A stretch of DNA of 13,734 nucleotides from Treponema sp. (GTDB lineage: Bacteria; Spirochaetota; Spirochaetia; Treponematales; Breznakiellaceae), in the NCBI GenBank assembly GCA_031272575.1, contig JAISTO010000011.1, positions 1 to 13,734 on the forward strand. Reading direction: 5' to 3'. Shown here one piece after another: positions 7,825-13,732 of the stretch. The notes below the pieces were generated by a model, which did not search any database, was not told the origin of the DNA, and saw nothing but the letters and a program-made list of their open reading frames with translations. A program made the position numbers and the translations under genes. Positions within the stretch are counted from its first letter, which is position 1, and the number at the start of each line of letters is the position of its first letter.

Positions 7825-8034
7825 CCCTTGCAGGGAAGGCTGTCAGCCGGCTTTGCGACAGGGACGAGCAGGAAGGCGCACCTGGGGAAAGAGCGCACAT
7901 CGGCGAAAGCCGTGCCGTTTTCGTATGAAGACGGTATCAGAACAATGTGTCTCGCAGAGTAGAGACACTATCTCCTGTATATCAGGGGATCAGTTAAGGG
8001 CAGGCGCGGCTGCCCTCAAGGCCGCGCAAAGGAG
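7825..8034 (+). ncRNA. Candidate structured RNA or 5' leader of the P-loop/McrC-like unit
   Basis: The 297 bases between the lipoprotein stop (7742) and the next start (8040) hold no convincing gene but a dense series of hairpins: CCCT/AGGG (7825-7835), CTGTC/GACAG (7840-7861), CGGC-GAAA-GCCG with a GNRA tetraloop (7901-7912), a 10-bp stem with GU pairs and loop GTAT (7913-7936), GTGTCTC/GAGACAC (7947-7968) and an 8-bp stem with loop TATAT (7970-7990). Two stems that cannot coexist follow: AGGGCAG/CTGCCCT (7997-8016) and GCGCGGC/GCCGCGC (8004-8027). The latter abuts the AAAGGAG Shine-Dalgarno (8028-8034) of the next gene. This suggests a regulated leader or an independent RNA. No known riboswitch class was recognised and no promoter was found. 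Confidence 0.4.
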
Positions 8035-8039
8035 TTTTT

Positions 8040-8552
8040 ATGAACAGCATTTTCGCGCTGCAAGGGAGAATGAATTGCGGCAAATCACAGACCTTACGGC
8101 TTGTGTGTGATATGCTCCAACAAAGGCCAGGTGTGCAGGTGGTTCGTACTTTTTTCTCAAACCCCACTGATAGACAAGTTATCTTGTCTATTAATGGACA
8201 CAAGGTTGGCATTGTAACCATGGGCGATCCGCCTCCGTACTTATCGATACTTCAGAAAGCCCTCGATGCTTTTGAAAAGGAAGTATGTGTCATCATCTTT
8301 TGCGCTTGCAGAACGAGGGGAAAAACGGTGAACTGCATCAAGAAACATAAGCAGTACCAACTGCAGTTCATTCAACAGCAATGTCTTCCCCCTGGGCATA
8401 CCCCCAAGGAGGAGGAGGCAAGCAACAGACGCATGGCAGAGCACCTGATCCAAATTAAGGAATACCTGCGCGGAATGCCGGACTCAGGGAAGAGTCTCAC
8501 GGATCTGCATAAGGCTTTCGATCCTGGTTGTAGTGGTGATGCAGAAACATGA
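8040..8552 (+). CDS. Small P-loop NTPase partnered with a McrC-like nuclease
   Basis: 170 residues, starting after AAAGGAG (8028-8034, 5-base spacing). A canonical Walker A, GRMNCGKS (9-16), follows the first beta strand. A hydrophobic strand ending in IVTMGDPP (58-65) offers Asp63 as a Walker B-type residue. A third strand leads to CACRTRGKT (88-96), whose Arg-Thr-Arg-Gly could be a phosphate or base contact. The protein is too short to be an AAA+ McrB GTPase and lacks its NxxD signature. I do not recognise a named family. The stop codon overlaps the ATG of the next gene (ATGA), so the two proteins are translationally coupled and probably act together. No signal peptide is present, so it is cytosolic. 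An NTP-dependent sensor or regulator of the nuclease is an inference. The region is less GC-rich than its neighbours. Confidence 0.75.
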   Translation: MNSIFALQGRMNCGKSQTLRLVCDMLQQRPGVQVVRTFFSNPTDRQVILSINGHKVGIVTMGDPPPYLSILQKALDAFEKEVCVIIFCACRTRGKTVNCIKKHKQYQLQFIQQQCLPPGHTPKEEEASNRRMAEHLIQIKEYLRGMPDSGKSLTDLHKAFDPGCSGDAET

Positions 8553-9928
8553 GAACCACTGACAATAACTGCGGAAAATCCCTGTCGGAAATCGGCGGTG
8601 AATACAGCGATGACCTTGCGGCAATCGCTAACAAGAGCCTCATTGATTTGCAGAGGGACAACCCCGACCTGCTTGTATTCCCGCAAACATTGGGACAGTA
8701 CAATGACGATGTGGAAAAGCATCATATTTTTTCGCTGTCCGATGATAAACTGACTACGTACAACCTGATGGGATTTGTGGGAAGAAACGACACCCGCCTT
8801 ACGATCTCTTCACGCTTTGCGCGTGATGATACACACGATTATTTTCTTCACTATATGCTTTGTAAGGTGCTGTCTCTCAACATAGTCAACTTGAAACATA
8901 GCGCCGACTCCGAAGGCATACAAGACTTTTTGCCTTACCTTTTCCCCGCGTATCTCAAAAAGGCGCTGTCCCAGGGAATGTTTAAGCAGTACCGCCGGAA
9001 CGAATACAACGACGCGAATGTCCGCGGCGTTATTGATGTGCCCCGGCATATCAACCGGAACATTCCTTTCGCGGGGAACATCGCTTATAACACCCGCGAA
9101 TACAGTTATGACAACGACATGACAGAACTTGTCCGGCACACGATAGAACACCTCGGAACGGTACCTGTGGGGAACGCCGTCTTGACCTGCGACCCGGATA
9201 CTCGCGCGGACGTACAGAAAATCACGAACGCTGCGCCTTCCTACAATAAAAATGACAGGCGTAAAATCATCAACGCGAACAGGAAGCCTCTCCGGCACCC
9301 GTATTTTACGGAATACCTTCCCTTGCAGCGGCTCTGCCTTCAAATTCTGATGTATGAAAAGATGTCCTTCGGTCAGGACAAAGACAAGGTTTACGGTCTG
9401 CTCTTTGACGGCGCATGGCTCTGGGAGGAGTATCTGAATACGATACTCAAGAAAGATTTTGATCATCCCCGTAACAAGACCAGGGAGGGTGGCTGCTATT
9501 TGTTTGAAAACTTTCAGCGTATATACCCGGATTTTATCAGTAAGAGCGACAATCCCAAAATAGTGGCAGATGCAAAATATATTCCGCTAAGTGGAAACAG
9601 GGAATATGAAGAAGAGTCAGAAAGAGCCGCCAGTATTTATTACAAAACTATCATGTATATGTACCGCTTCAGTTCACATAACGGATATTTATTTTATCCG
9701 TATTCCGGGACAGAAAAGAAAGAGCCAGAGACCTATAAAGTAAAGGATACCGAAGGCACATTAACGAAACTCGGCCTTGCGATCCCACAACAGGCAAATA
9801 ATTTCATGGCGTTTTGCACGGCCATTGAGAAACATGAAAAAGAATTTGTGGAGTGCAGCAGATTCCGCGGTCGAGCCCGGAATGACGCGCCCCGCCCCCC
9901 CACGCGCAGATTCCGCGCATCTTGTTAA
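8549..9928 (+). CDS. McrC-like (McrBC/LlaJI-type) PD-(D/E)XK restriction nuclease subunit
   Basis: 459 residues, starting inside the stop codon of the P-loop gene. The N-terminal half shows the McrC-family pattern FVGRNDTRLTISSRF (76-90) followed by a helical segment (97-145), then VRGVIDVPRHINRNIP (158-173) and NTREYSYDNDMTELVRHTIEHL (181-202; start and end of a conserved stretch). The nuclease core is in the C-terminal half: LWEEYL (291-296), PD327-328 in IYPDF, then D341-A-K343 and the helix YYKTIMYMYRF (364-374), fitting PD-(D/E)XK. In known systems McrC is the nuclease and McrB the GTP-driven translocase; no McrB is encoded here, only the small P-loop protein. The last ~24 residues are read from repeat DNA, and the original end was probably near residue 435. 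Likely role: restriction of modified or foreign DNA (inference). Confidence 0.8.
   Translation: MRTTDNNCGKSLSEIGGEYSDDLAAIANKSLIDLQRDNPDLLVFPQTLGQYNDDVEKHHIFSLSDDKLTTYNLMGFVGRNDTRLTISSRFARDDTHDYFLHYMLCKVLSLNIVNLKHSADSEGIQDFLPYLFPAYLKKALSQGMFKQYRRNEYNDANVRGVIDVPRHINRNIPFAGNIAYNTREYSYDNDMTELVRHTIEHLGTVPVGNAVLTCDPDTRADVQKITNAAPSYNKNDRRKIINANRKPLRHPYFTEYLPLQRLCLQILMYEKMSFGQDKDKVYGLLFDGAWLWEEYLNTILKKDFDHPRNKTREGGCYLFENFQRIYPDFISKSDNPKIVADAKYIPLSGNREYEEESERAASIYYKTIMYMYRFSSHNGYLFYPYSGTEKKEPETYKVKDTEGTLTKLGLAIPQQANNFMAFCTAIEKHEKEFVECSRFRGRARNDAPRPPTRRFRASC
9858..9928 (+). repeat. Palindromic repeat overlapping the nuclease 3' end
   Basis: The 12-mer GCAGATTCCGCG occurs at 9858-9869 and 9906-9917, and again at 13680-13691. 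The first copy starts a hairpin (ATTCCG 9862-9867 with CGGAAT 9878-9883, plus an inner GGT/GCC pair after a bulged C), similar in style to REP-type intergenic elements. A C-rich stretch lies between the copies. The stop codon of the nuclease gene (9926-9928) lies just past the second copy. Confidence 0.5.
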
Positions 9929-9959
9929 ATGCTGCGCACCCCACTCCCCATCCTCCCCC

Positions 9960-9988
9960 TTGACGTTGTTCATTTTTTGCGCTATAAT
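9960..9988 (+). promoter_or_regulatory. Sigma70-type promoter of the substrate-binding lipoprotein
   Basis: TTGACG (9960-9965) and a consensus TATAAT (9983-9988) are separated by exactly 17 bases. Transcription would start near 9995, giving a 5' leader of about 20 bases with AAGGAG at 10003-10008. This is the clearest promoter in the window. Confidence 0.85.
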
Positions 9989-10004
9989 GTCAAAAAATGA
10001 ACAA
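9966..10004. promoter_or_regulatory. Perfect 14-bp inverted repeat around the -10 box: probable operator
   Basis: TTGTTCATTTTTTG (9966-9979) is the exact reverse complement of CAAAAAATGAACAA (9991-10004). The 11-base centre holds the -10 box. Most of the left arm lies upstream of the predicted start site, so it works as DNA rather than as an RNA hairpin. A dimeric repressor bound here would cover the -10 box and start site. The regulator is unknown; the sequence does not match a Fur box that I recognise. Confidence 0.7.
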
Positions 10005-10014
10005 GGAGAGAACT

Positions 10015-11001
10015 ATGAAGAAAGTCATTTTTTCGGGACTTGCCGCGGCGGCCGTGGTGAGCCTTTTTCTGGCCTGCGCAAAAAAAGATGCCAACAAGGT
10101 GGTCATCTTTACGAGCACAGAAGATTTCCGCACCGAGCACATGCAGGAACTGCTGAAGGCGGAGTTTCCGTCTTACGACATCACCCTGCAGACCCTCTCG
10201 ACGGGAAACCATGCCGCCAAGATCAAGGCGGAGGGCGCACAGACCGAGGCGGACATCATCCTGAACCTCGAAACCGGGCATCTGGAGGCCCTGCAGGACT
10301 ACTTCGCTGACCTGTCCGGCTACGACCTGGCCGGTTTCCTGCCCGACCTCGTGCCCGCCTCGCGGCGCTACCTGCCCTGGGATAAGTCCTCGGGCGCGAT
10401 CATCATAGACCGGGCAAAACTCGACAGCCTCGGCCTGGCCGTCCCCGCATCCTACCAGGACCTGCTTAAGCCGGAGTACCGGGGCCTCATCTCGATGCCG
10501 AACCCAAAAACCTCCGGGACTGGCTACATGTTTTTGGTCAGTTTGATAAACGCCTGGGGCGAGGACGCGGCCTTCGCGTATTTCGACGGCCTCGGCAAAA
10601 ACGTGCTGCAATTCACGACCTCCGGCTCCGGCCCCGTGAACGCGCTCATTCAGGGCGAGGCCGCTATTGCCCTGGGCATGACCTTGACGGCGGTGCAGGC
10701 GATCAACAGCAAGGGGGTGCGCTTTGACATCACCTTTTTTGACCCCCCAGGCGCGCCGAACATAACGACCGGCATGGCCGTGATAAAAGGGAAAGAAAAC
10801 CGCCCCGCGGTGAAAGCGGTGTTTGCGTTCACCCTTGCCAAATTAGTCAAAGATGACAAGGAACTCTACTGCCCGGAGGCGATCTTTGTCGATCAGGTGA
10901 ACAGCATACCCAACTACCCGCGTTCAATTCCCTACGCGGATATGACCGGAGTGTACGACCCGGCGCTGAAGGAAAAGTACCTGGCGCGCTGGAAGTTCTA
11001 A
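10015..11001 (+). CDS. ABC transporter substrate-binding lipoprotein (iron/AfuA-like or phosphonate-like, family 1)
   Basis: 328 residues from ATG 10015, chosen because AAGGAG (10003-10008) sits 6 bases upstream and the signal peptide then starts MKK. The alternative ATG at 9997 lies within the operator at the transcription start. The signal ends FLAC (Cys21), a lipobox. The mature part follows the extracellular solute-binding family 1 fold: VVIFTSTEDF (29-38), the first lobe to about 120, MPNPKTSGTGYMFL (161-174), and TTSGSGPVNALIQGEAAIALGM (from 201). These are typical of ferric-iron, 2-aminoethylphosphonate and related binders. It captures the substrate at the membrane surface for an ABC permease, but no permease or ATPase gene is near, so it is an orphan unit. 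The ligand cannot be decided from sequence alone. Its 3' end overlaps the convergent phosphatase gene by 4 bases. Confidence 0.85.
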   Translation: MKKVIFSGLAAAAVVSLFLACAKKDANKVVIFTSTEDFRTEHMQELLKAEFPSYDITLQTLSTGNHAAKIKAEGAQTEADIILNLETGHLEALQDYFADLSGYDLAGFLPDLVPASRRYLPWDKSSGAIIIDRAKLDSLGLAVPASYQDLLKPEYRGLISMPNPKTSGTGYMFLVSLINAWGEDAAFAYFDGLGKNVLQFTTSGSGPVNALIQGEAAIALGMTLTAVQAINSKGVRFDITFFDPPGAPNITTGMAVIKGKENRPAVKAVFAFTLAKLVKDDKELYCPEAIFVDQVNSIPNYPRSIPYADMTGVYDPALKEKYLARWKF

Positions 11002-11666
11002 CGCCCTGCGCCCAGGGTGCGCGTGAAGCGGAGCGTCTCCCAGCCGCGACGGGAGGCGATGCGGCGCAGGAAGCGGTCGGGGTTCACGGCGACAGGGCGG
11101 CCCGCGGCCTCGAGCAGGGGGAGGTCGGTGTAGGAGTCCGAGTAAAAGGCGACATCCTGCCAGGGGACGCCCGCCCGCTCGAGGAGGGCGTCGACGGCGG
11201 CTTTCTTGCCGCCGCCGAAGAGGCTGCGCCGCACGAGGCGGCCTGTGGTCTTGCCGTCCGCGAAGGCCAGTTCGCTCGAGACCGAGCCTTGCACGCCGAA
11301 AAAGGCCTCGACCGGATCGAGGATAGTCTTGAGCGTAGACGAGGCAAAGACCACGGGCTCGCCCCGGTCCTGCGCGGCGCGCACGAGGCTGCACGCGTCA
11401 ACATAGATGTTTTTTTTGATGCGCGTTTCGAAGCACTGTTTTGCCGCGGCCTCGAGCGCCCCCTGATCCAGCCCCGCGAGGCGCGCAATCGCCTCCTCGA
11501 TGAAGTCCATGTTGGGGCGACCGAGCCGGTAGCGGAGCCAGTCGACGAGGAGGCCGCGCACCTGCTCGAAGCGCACGAGTTTTTCGCCGAGCACTTCGAG
11601 AAGGAAGTAGAGGGAACTGGATTTCTTTATGAGCGTGTAGTCAACATCGAATACATGGAACGTCAT
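10998..11666 (-). CDS. HAD-IB family phosphatase (SerB-like fold)
   Basis: 222 residues. All four HAD motifs are visible: DVDYT (7-11, nucleophile Asp7 and acid/base Asp9), SST (109-111), the lysine of GGGKKAAV (151-158) and YSDSYTDLPLLE (175-186, metal-binding acids Asp177 and Asp181). A helical cap (about 15-90) between motifs I and II defines subclass I. It would hydrolyse a small phosphomonoester in the cytosol; the substrate is unknown. The ATG overlaps the stop of the acyltransferase (ATGA), and it is the last gene of a three-gene lipid operon. A lipid or lipid-precursor phosphatase (for example of a phosphatidyl- or lysophosphatidyl-type compound) is a reasonable guess, but phosphoserine-like substrates are equally possible. 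It converges on the substrate-binding protein gene with no room for a terminator. Confidence 0.85.
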   Translation of the reverse strand: MTFHVFDVDYTLIKKSSSLYFLLEVLGEKLVRFEQVRGLLVDWLRYRLGRPNMDFIEEAIARLAGLDQGALEAAAKQCFETRIKKNIYVDACSLVRAAQDRGEPVVFASSTLKTILDPVEAFFGVQGSVSSELAFADGKTTGRLVRRSLFGGGKKAAVDALLERAGVPWQDVAFYSDSYTDLPLLEAAGRPVAVNPDRFLRRIASRRGWETLRFTRTLGAGR

Positions 11667-12343
11667 GCAAGAAATTCCAGATGCGGCGCATCTTTTGACG
11701 CGGCCTCCGCGTAGGGGCCGCGCATATTTTCCGGCAGGAGCCGCGCCATCTGCCCCATGAGTTCGTCGAGCATGGCCTCGCGGGTGCTTTTGCCCGGGCT
11801 CTTGCCGTCAAACCTGAAGCGGAAGGGCCGGCCCACATTGAAGCGGAACGGCGTCCTGCGCAGGTGCTTCAGGTTGTCCCAAATGCGCTCGCCCCCGAAG
11901 TGCACGACCGGCAGCACCGGCGCGTTCGTGAGGTAGGCCAGTTGCACGATGCCCGCATGGCCCTTGCCGAGTACGCCGCTTTTGCTCCGCGTCCCCTCGG
12001 GCGCAAAGATGACGAAAAAGCCCTTTTCGATAGCCTCCTGCACCCGCAGGAACACGTCCCGGTAGGCCCCCTTGCGGTCTATGGGGATGGCCTTGTAGGT
12101 GTCGAAAATGAAGCCGAAGAGGGGGTTGTGCCAGGTTTCCTCTTTCGCGAGGCCCGTTACCTGGATGGGGTAACTCTGCGCCACCAGGATAGGCACTTCG
12201 AGGAAGTTGATATGATTGATCGCCAGTATCGCCGGGCCCATGTTGGCAAGCGCCTCGACGTACTCTTTGCTGTCAATCTTGCAGAGCGCGTTGACCAGGC
12301 CTTTGAGGATAGAGTTGACGACGCTGAGTCTAAGGCTCTTCAT
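11663..12343 (-). CDS. 1-acyl-sn-glycerol-3-phosphate acyltransferase family (PlsC-like)
   Basis: 226 residues. The acyltransferase block NHINFLE (43-49) gives the HX4D/E motif as H44-x4-E49, and FAPEGTRS (113-120) is the second conserved block that binds the glycerol-3-phosphate phosphate. GHAGIVQLAY and LPVVHFGGERIWDN follow as later family blocks. The usual acid in motif I is Asp; here it is Glu, which occurs in some family members. Expected role: transfer of an acyl chain to a lysophospholipid at the inner membrane face. The start has a weak AGGA upstream and lies 14 bases inside the end of the lipid kinase gene; the stop overlaps the phosphatase start. The three genes thus form a coupled operon. 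Confidence 0.88.
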   Translation of the reverse strand: MKSLRLSVVNSILKGLVNALCKIDSKEYVEALANMGPAILAINHINFLEVPILVAQSYPIQVTGLAKEETWHNPLFGFIFDTYKAIPIDRKGAYRDVFLRVQEAIEKGFFVIFAPEGTRSKSGVLGKGHAGIVQLAYLTNAPVLPVVHFGGERIWDNLKHLRRTPFRFNVGRPFRFRFDGKSPGKSTREAMLDELMGQMARLLPENMRGPYAEAASKDAPHLEFLA

Positions 12344-13283
12344 CGGGCAGTCCTATCAGCCGCAGCGCATGGGGCACACAGGTGATCGTGAGGTCCTTGC
12401 CCTCGTAGCACACGGTCTCGCCGTCGCAGTGCGCCGCCATGCCCCCCTCGAGGGCCTTGAGATGAAACTCGGCTGCCCTGCCGACGGTCGCTTCCTCTTT
12501 GGTAACCTGGGTGCCCTTGAAGTACTGCAGCACCAGGTAGAGGAGCCTGCGCCGTGAGTGGGGGTGCCGCAGCAGGCAGAGGTCGAAGAGGCCGTCGTCC
12601 AGTTCCGCGCTGGGGCCCATGAAGAACGAGCCCCCCATGCGCCTGCCGTTCATGATCGACACGATGATGGCCGGGAGGGTTACCTGCTTGTCCCCGTAGT
12701 GAATCTCGAGGATAGGCGAGGCCTCGAACCGCGCCACGTTGTACACGGCCCCCAGCGTGTAGGCAAACGCGCCGTGTATGTGCCGCATATTGGCGGCGTC
12801 GAAGCCCACCTTCGTGTCGAAGCCTATGCCTATGCCGTTGACGAAGTAGCGCCCGTCCGGGAAGAACCCGCCCTTGACAAGCCCCGCGTCCAGGGGGCGC
12901 TCCCTGCCATGCAGCAGGGTCTCGAGCGCTTCGAGCGGCTTTTCCGAAATGCCTACGCTCGAAGAAAAGTCGTTCCCCCTGCCGATGGGAAGGAGCCCGA
13001 AGAGGGGCAGCCGCGCCAGCGGCGTTTTGTGCGTCAAAAGCCCGTTCACTACCTCGTTACTCGTGCCGTCCCCGCCCGCCGCGACGACCGCGTCCCGCGC
13101 GTCAAAAGGGCATTCCTGCACGAACTTAAGCCCGTCTCCAGGCTCTTTCGTCTGGTAAATCTCGAAATCCTGACCCTTTTCCTTAAAGAAGCGCTCAATA
13201 ACGGGGTACTGCTTTACCGCCCACCCCTTGCCTGCTACCGGATTCAGGATGACCCAAACTTTTCGAATGTCCAGTGTTTCCAT
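12330..13283 (-). CDS. Diacylglycerol/lipid kinase family protein (DagK/YegS-like)
   Basis: 317 residues. The N-terminal strand VWVILNPVAGKG (9-20) with the glycine-rich NPVAGKG loop, the nucleotide-binding motif GGDGTSNEV (70-78) and PIGRGNDF (99-106) are the three hallmark motifs of the diacylglycerol kinase catalytic domain. The C-terminal half (GIGFDTKVGF and following) is the beta-sandwich lipid-binding domain of this family. It phosphorylates a lipid such as diacylglycerol with ATP at the inner membrane face. The first ATG at 13283 is needed for the first strand and there is no Shine-Dalgarno upstream. It is first in the operon with the acyltransferase and phosphatase, which fits phospholipid or glycolipid turnover. 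Confidence 0.9.
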   Translation of the reverse strand: METLDIRKVWVILNPVAGKGWAVKQYPVIERFFKEKGQDFEIYQTKEPGDGLKFVQECPFDARDAVVAAGGDGTSNEVVNGLLTHKTPLARLPLFGLLPIGRGNDFSSSVGISEKPLEALETLLHGRERPLDAGLVKGGFFPDGRYFVNGIGIGFDTKVGFDAANMRHIHGAFAYTLGAVYNVARFEASPILEIHYGDKQVTLPAIIVSIMNGRRMGGSFFMGPSAELDDGLFDLCLLRHPHSRRRLLYLVLQYFKGTQVTKEEATVGRAAEFHLKALEGGMAAHCDGETVCYEGKDLTITCVPHALRLIGLPDEEP

Positions 13284-13289
13284 AGGTAT

Positions 13290-13318
13290 ATATTACACAA
13301 ATCTTAAAAAAAAAGCAA
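13290..13318 (-). promoter_or_regulatory. Promoter of the lipid operon, apparently giving a leaderless transcript
   Basis: On the minus strand, TTGCTT (13318-13313) and TAATAT (13295-13290) are spaced by 17 bases. The sixth base of the -10 box is 7 bases from the A of the start codon at 13283, exactly where transcription would start. No Shine-Dalgarno is present in the 20 bases before the ATG. A leaderless mRNA is therefore expected. Confidence 0.55.
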
Positions 13319-13320
13319 GA

Positions 13321-13475
13321 GGGGGGGGCGAGTGGGGGAGTGGGGGAGTGATGCTATGGCTCCTCCCCTCTGGGGAGGGTAGGGCGGGGTCGCGGGTGAT
13401 GCTCCCCCTCCCCTCTGGGGGGCAGGGGGGGTCGCGGGTGATGTCCCTACCGGGGGCGGGGGACGGACGGGGAGA
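13321..13475. repeat. G-rich tandem repeat region without a gene
   Basis: Two ~41-base units (about 13361-13400 and 13402-13442) share CCCTCTGGGG and GGTCGCGGGTGATG, and a partial third unit starts at 13443. Two GAGTGGGG units (from about 13330) precede them. Many G-runs of four or more on the + strand could form G-quadruplexes, and CTCCCC-TCT-GGGGAG forms a small palindrome. No coding sequence with typical bias is seen on either strand; open frames here are low-complexity Pro/Arg-rich readings. Confidence 0.6.
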
Positions 13476-13703
13476 ATGATTAGAAGGCTGTATGCGGCAA
13501 CAAAGTTGCCGTTGCCAGGTAGAGTACCACCCGGCATCGCGAAGGTGTCGGCGACGGTGCCCCGGGACGGCAGCGCCCGGTTTTGGCTTCTTTTCAGGCC
13601 GCGTCATTTTTCCTCGCGTTTGAACGCGCGCCGTCCACTGCCCCCCAGAACGCGGAGTTTTACTCCGTCCCCTTTAGGGGCAGATTCCGCGGGGAAGAGG
13701 GGG
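13476..13703. other. Intergenic DNA with several short hairpins
   Basis: No supported gene lies between the lipid operon promoter and the window end. A 78-residue open frame from 13476 on the + strand has no Shine-Dalgarno and no recognisable motif. Structures seen: CGCGTT-TG-AACGCG (13615-13628), CGGAGT-TTT-ACTCCG (13653-13667), CCCC-TTTA-GGGG (13669-13680) and a third copy of GCAGATTCCGCG (13680-13691). They lie in close series, as in mosaic intergenic repeat elements. Confidence 0.45.
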
Positions 13704-13732
13704 GCGCGTTGAACGCGGCGCGTTCAACGCGC
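13704..13732. repeat. 29-base near-perfect palindrome
   Basis: GCGCGTTGAACGCG (13704-13717) pairs exactly with CGCGTTCAACGCGC (13719-13732) around a single central G. Each arm also resembles the hairpin CGCGTTTGAACGCG at 13615-13628. It may be part of an intergenic palindromic repeat or an operator for a gene beyond the window. Confidence 0.6.

Noticed and set aside
7743..8039. DGR template repeat, Avd gene or reverse transcriptase after the second lipoprotein
   Set aside because: No stretch resembles either lectin-tip DNA, and no frame shows Avd or reverse transcriptase motifs; frames are short or interrupted.
9997..10014. ATG at 9997 as start of the substrate-binding protein
   Set aside because: It lies within the inverted repeat right at the predicted transcription start; the ATG at 10015 has AAGGAG at proper distance and a standard lipoprotein signal.
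12558..13307. 249-residue plus-strand open frame
   Set aside because: It lies opposite the lipid kinase gene, whose motifs are unmistakable, and has no recognisable domain.
13321..13475. CRISPR array
   Set aside because: Units are adjacent tandem copies without unique spacers, and no cas gene is near.
13476..13712. 78-residue plus-strand ORF
   Set aside because: No Shine-Dalgarno, no motif, Pro/Arg-rich composition and overlap with hairpin-rich intergenic DNA.
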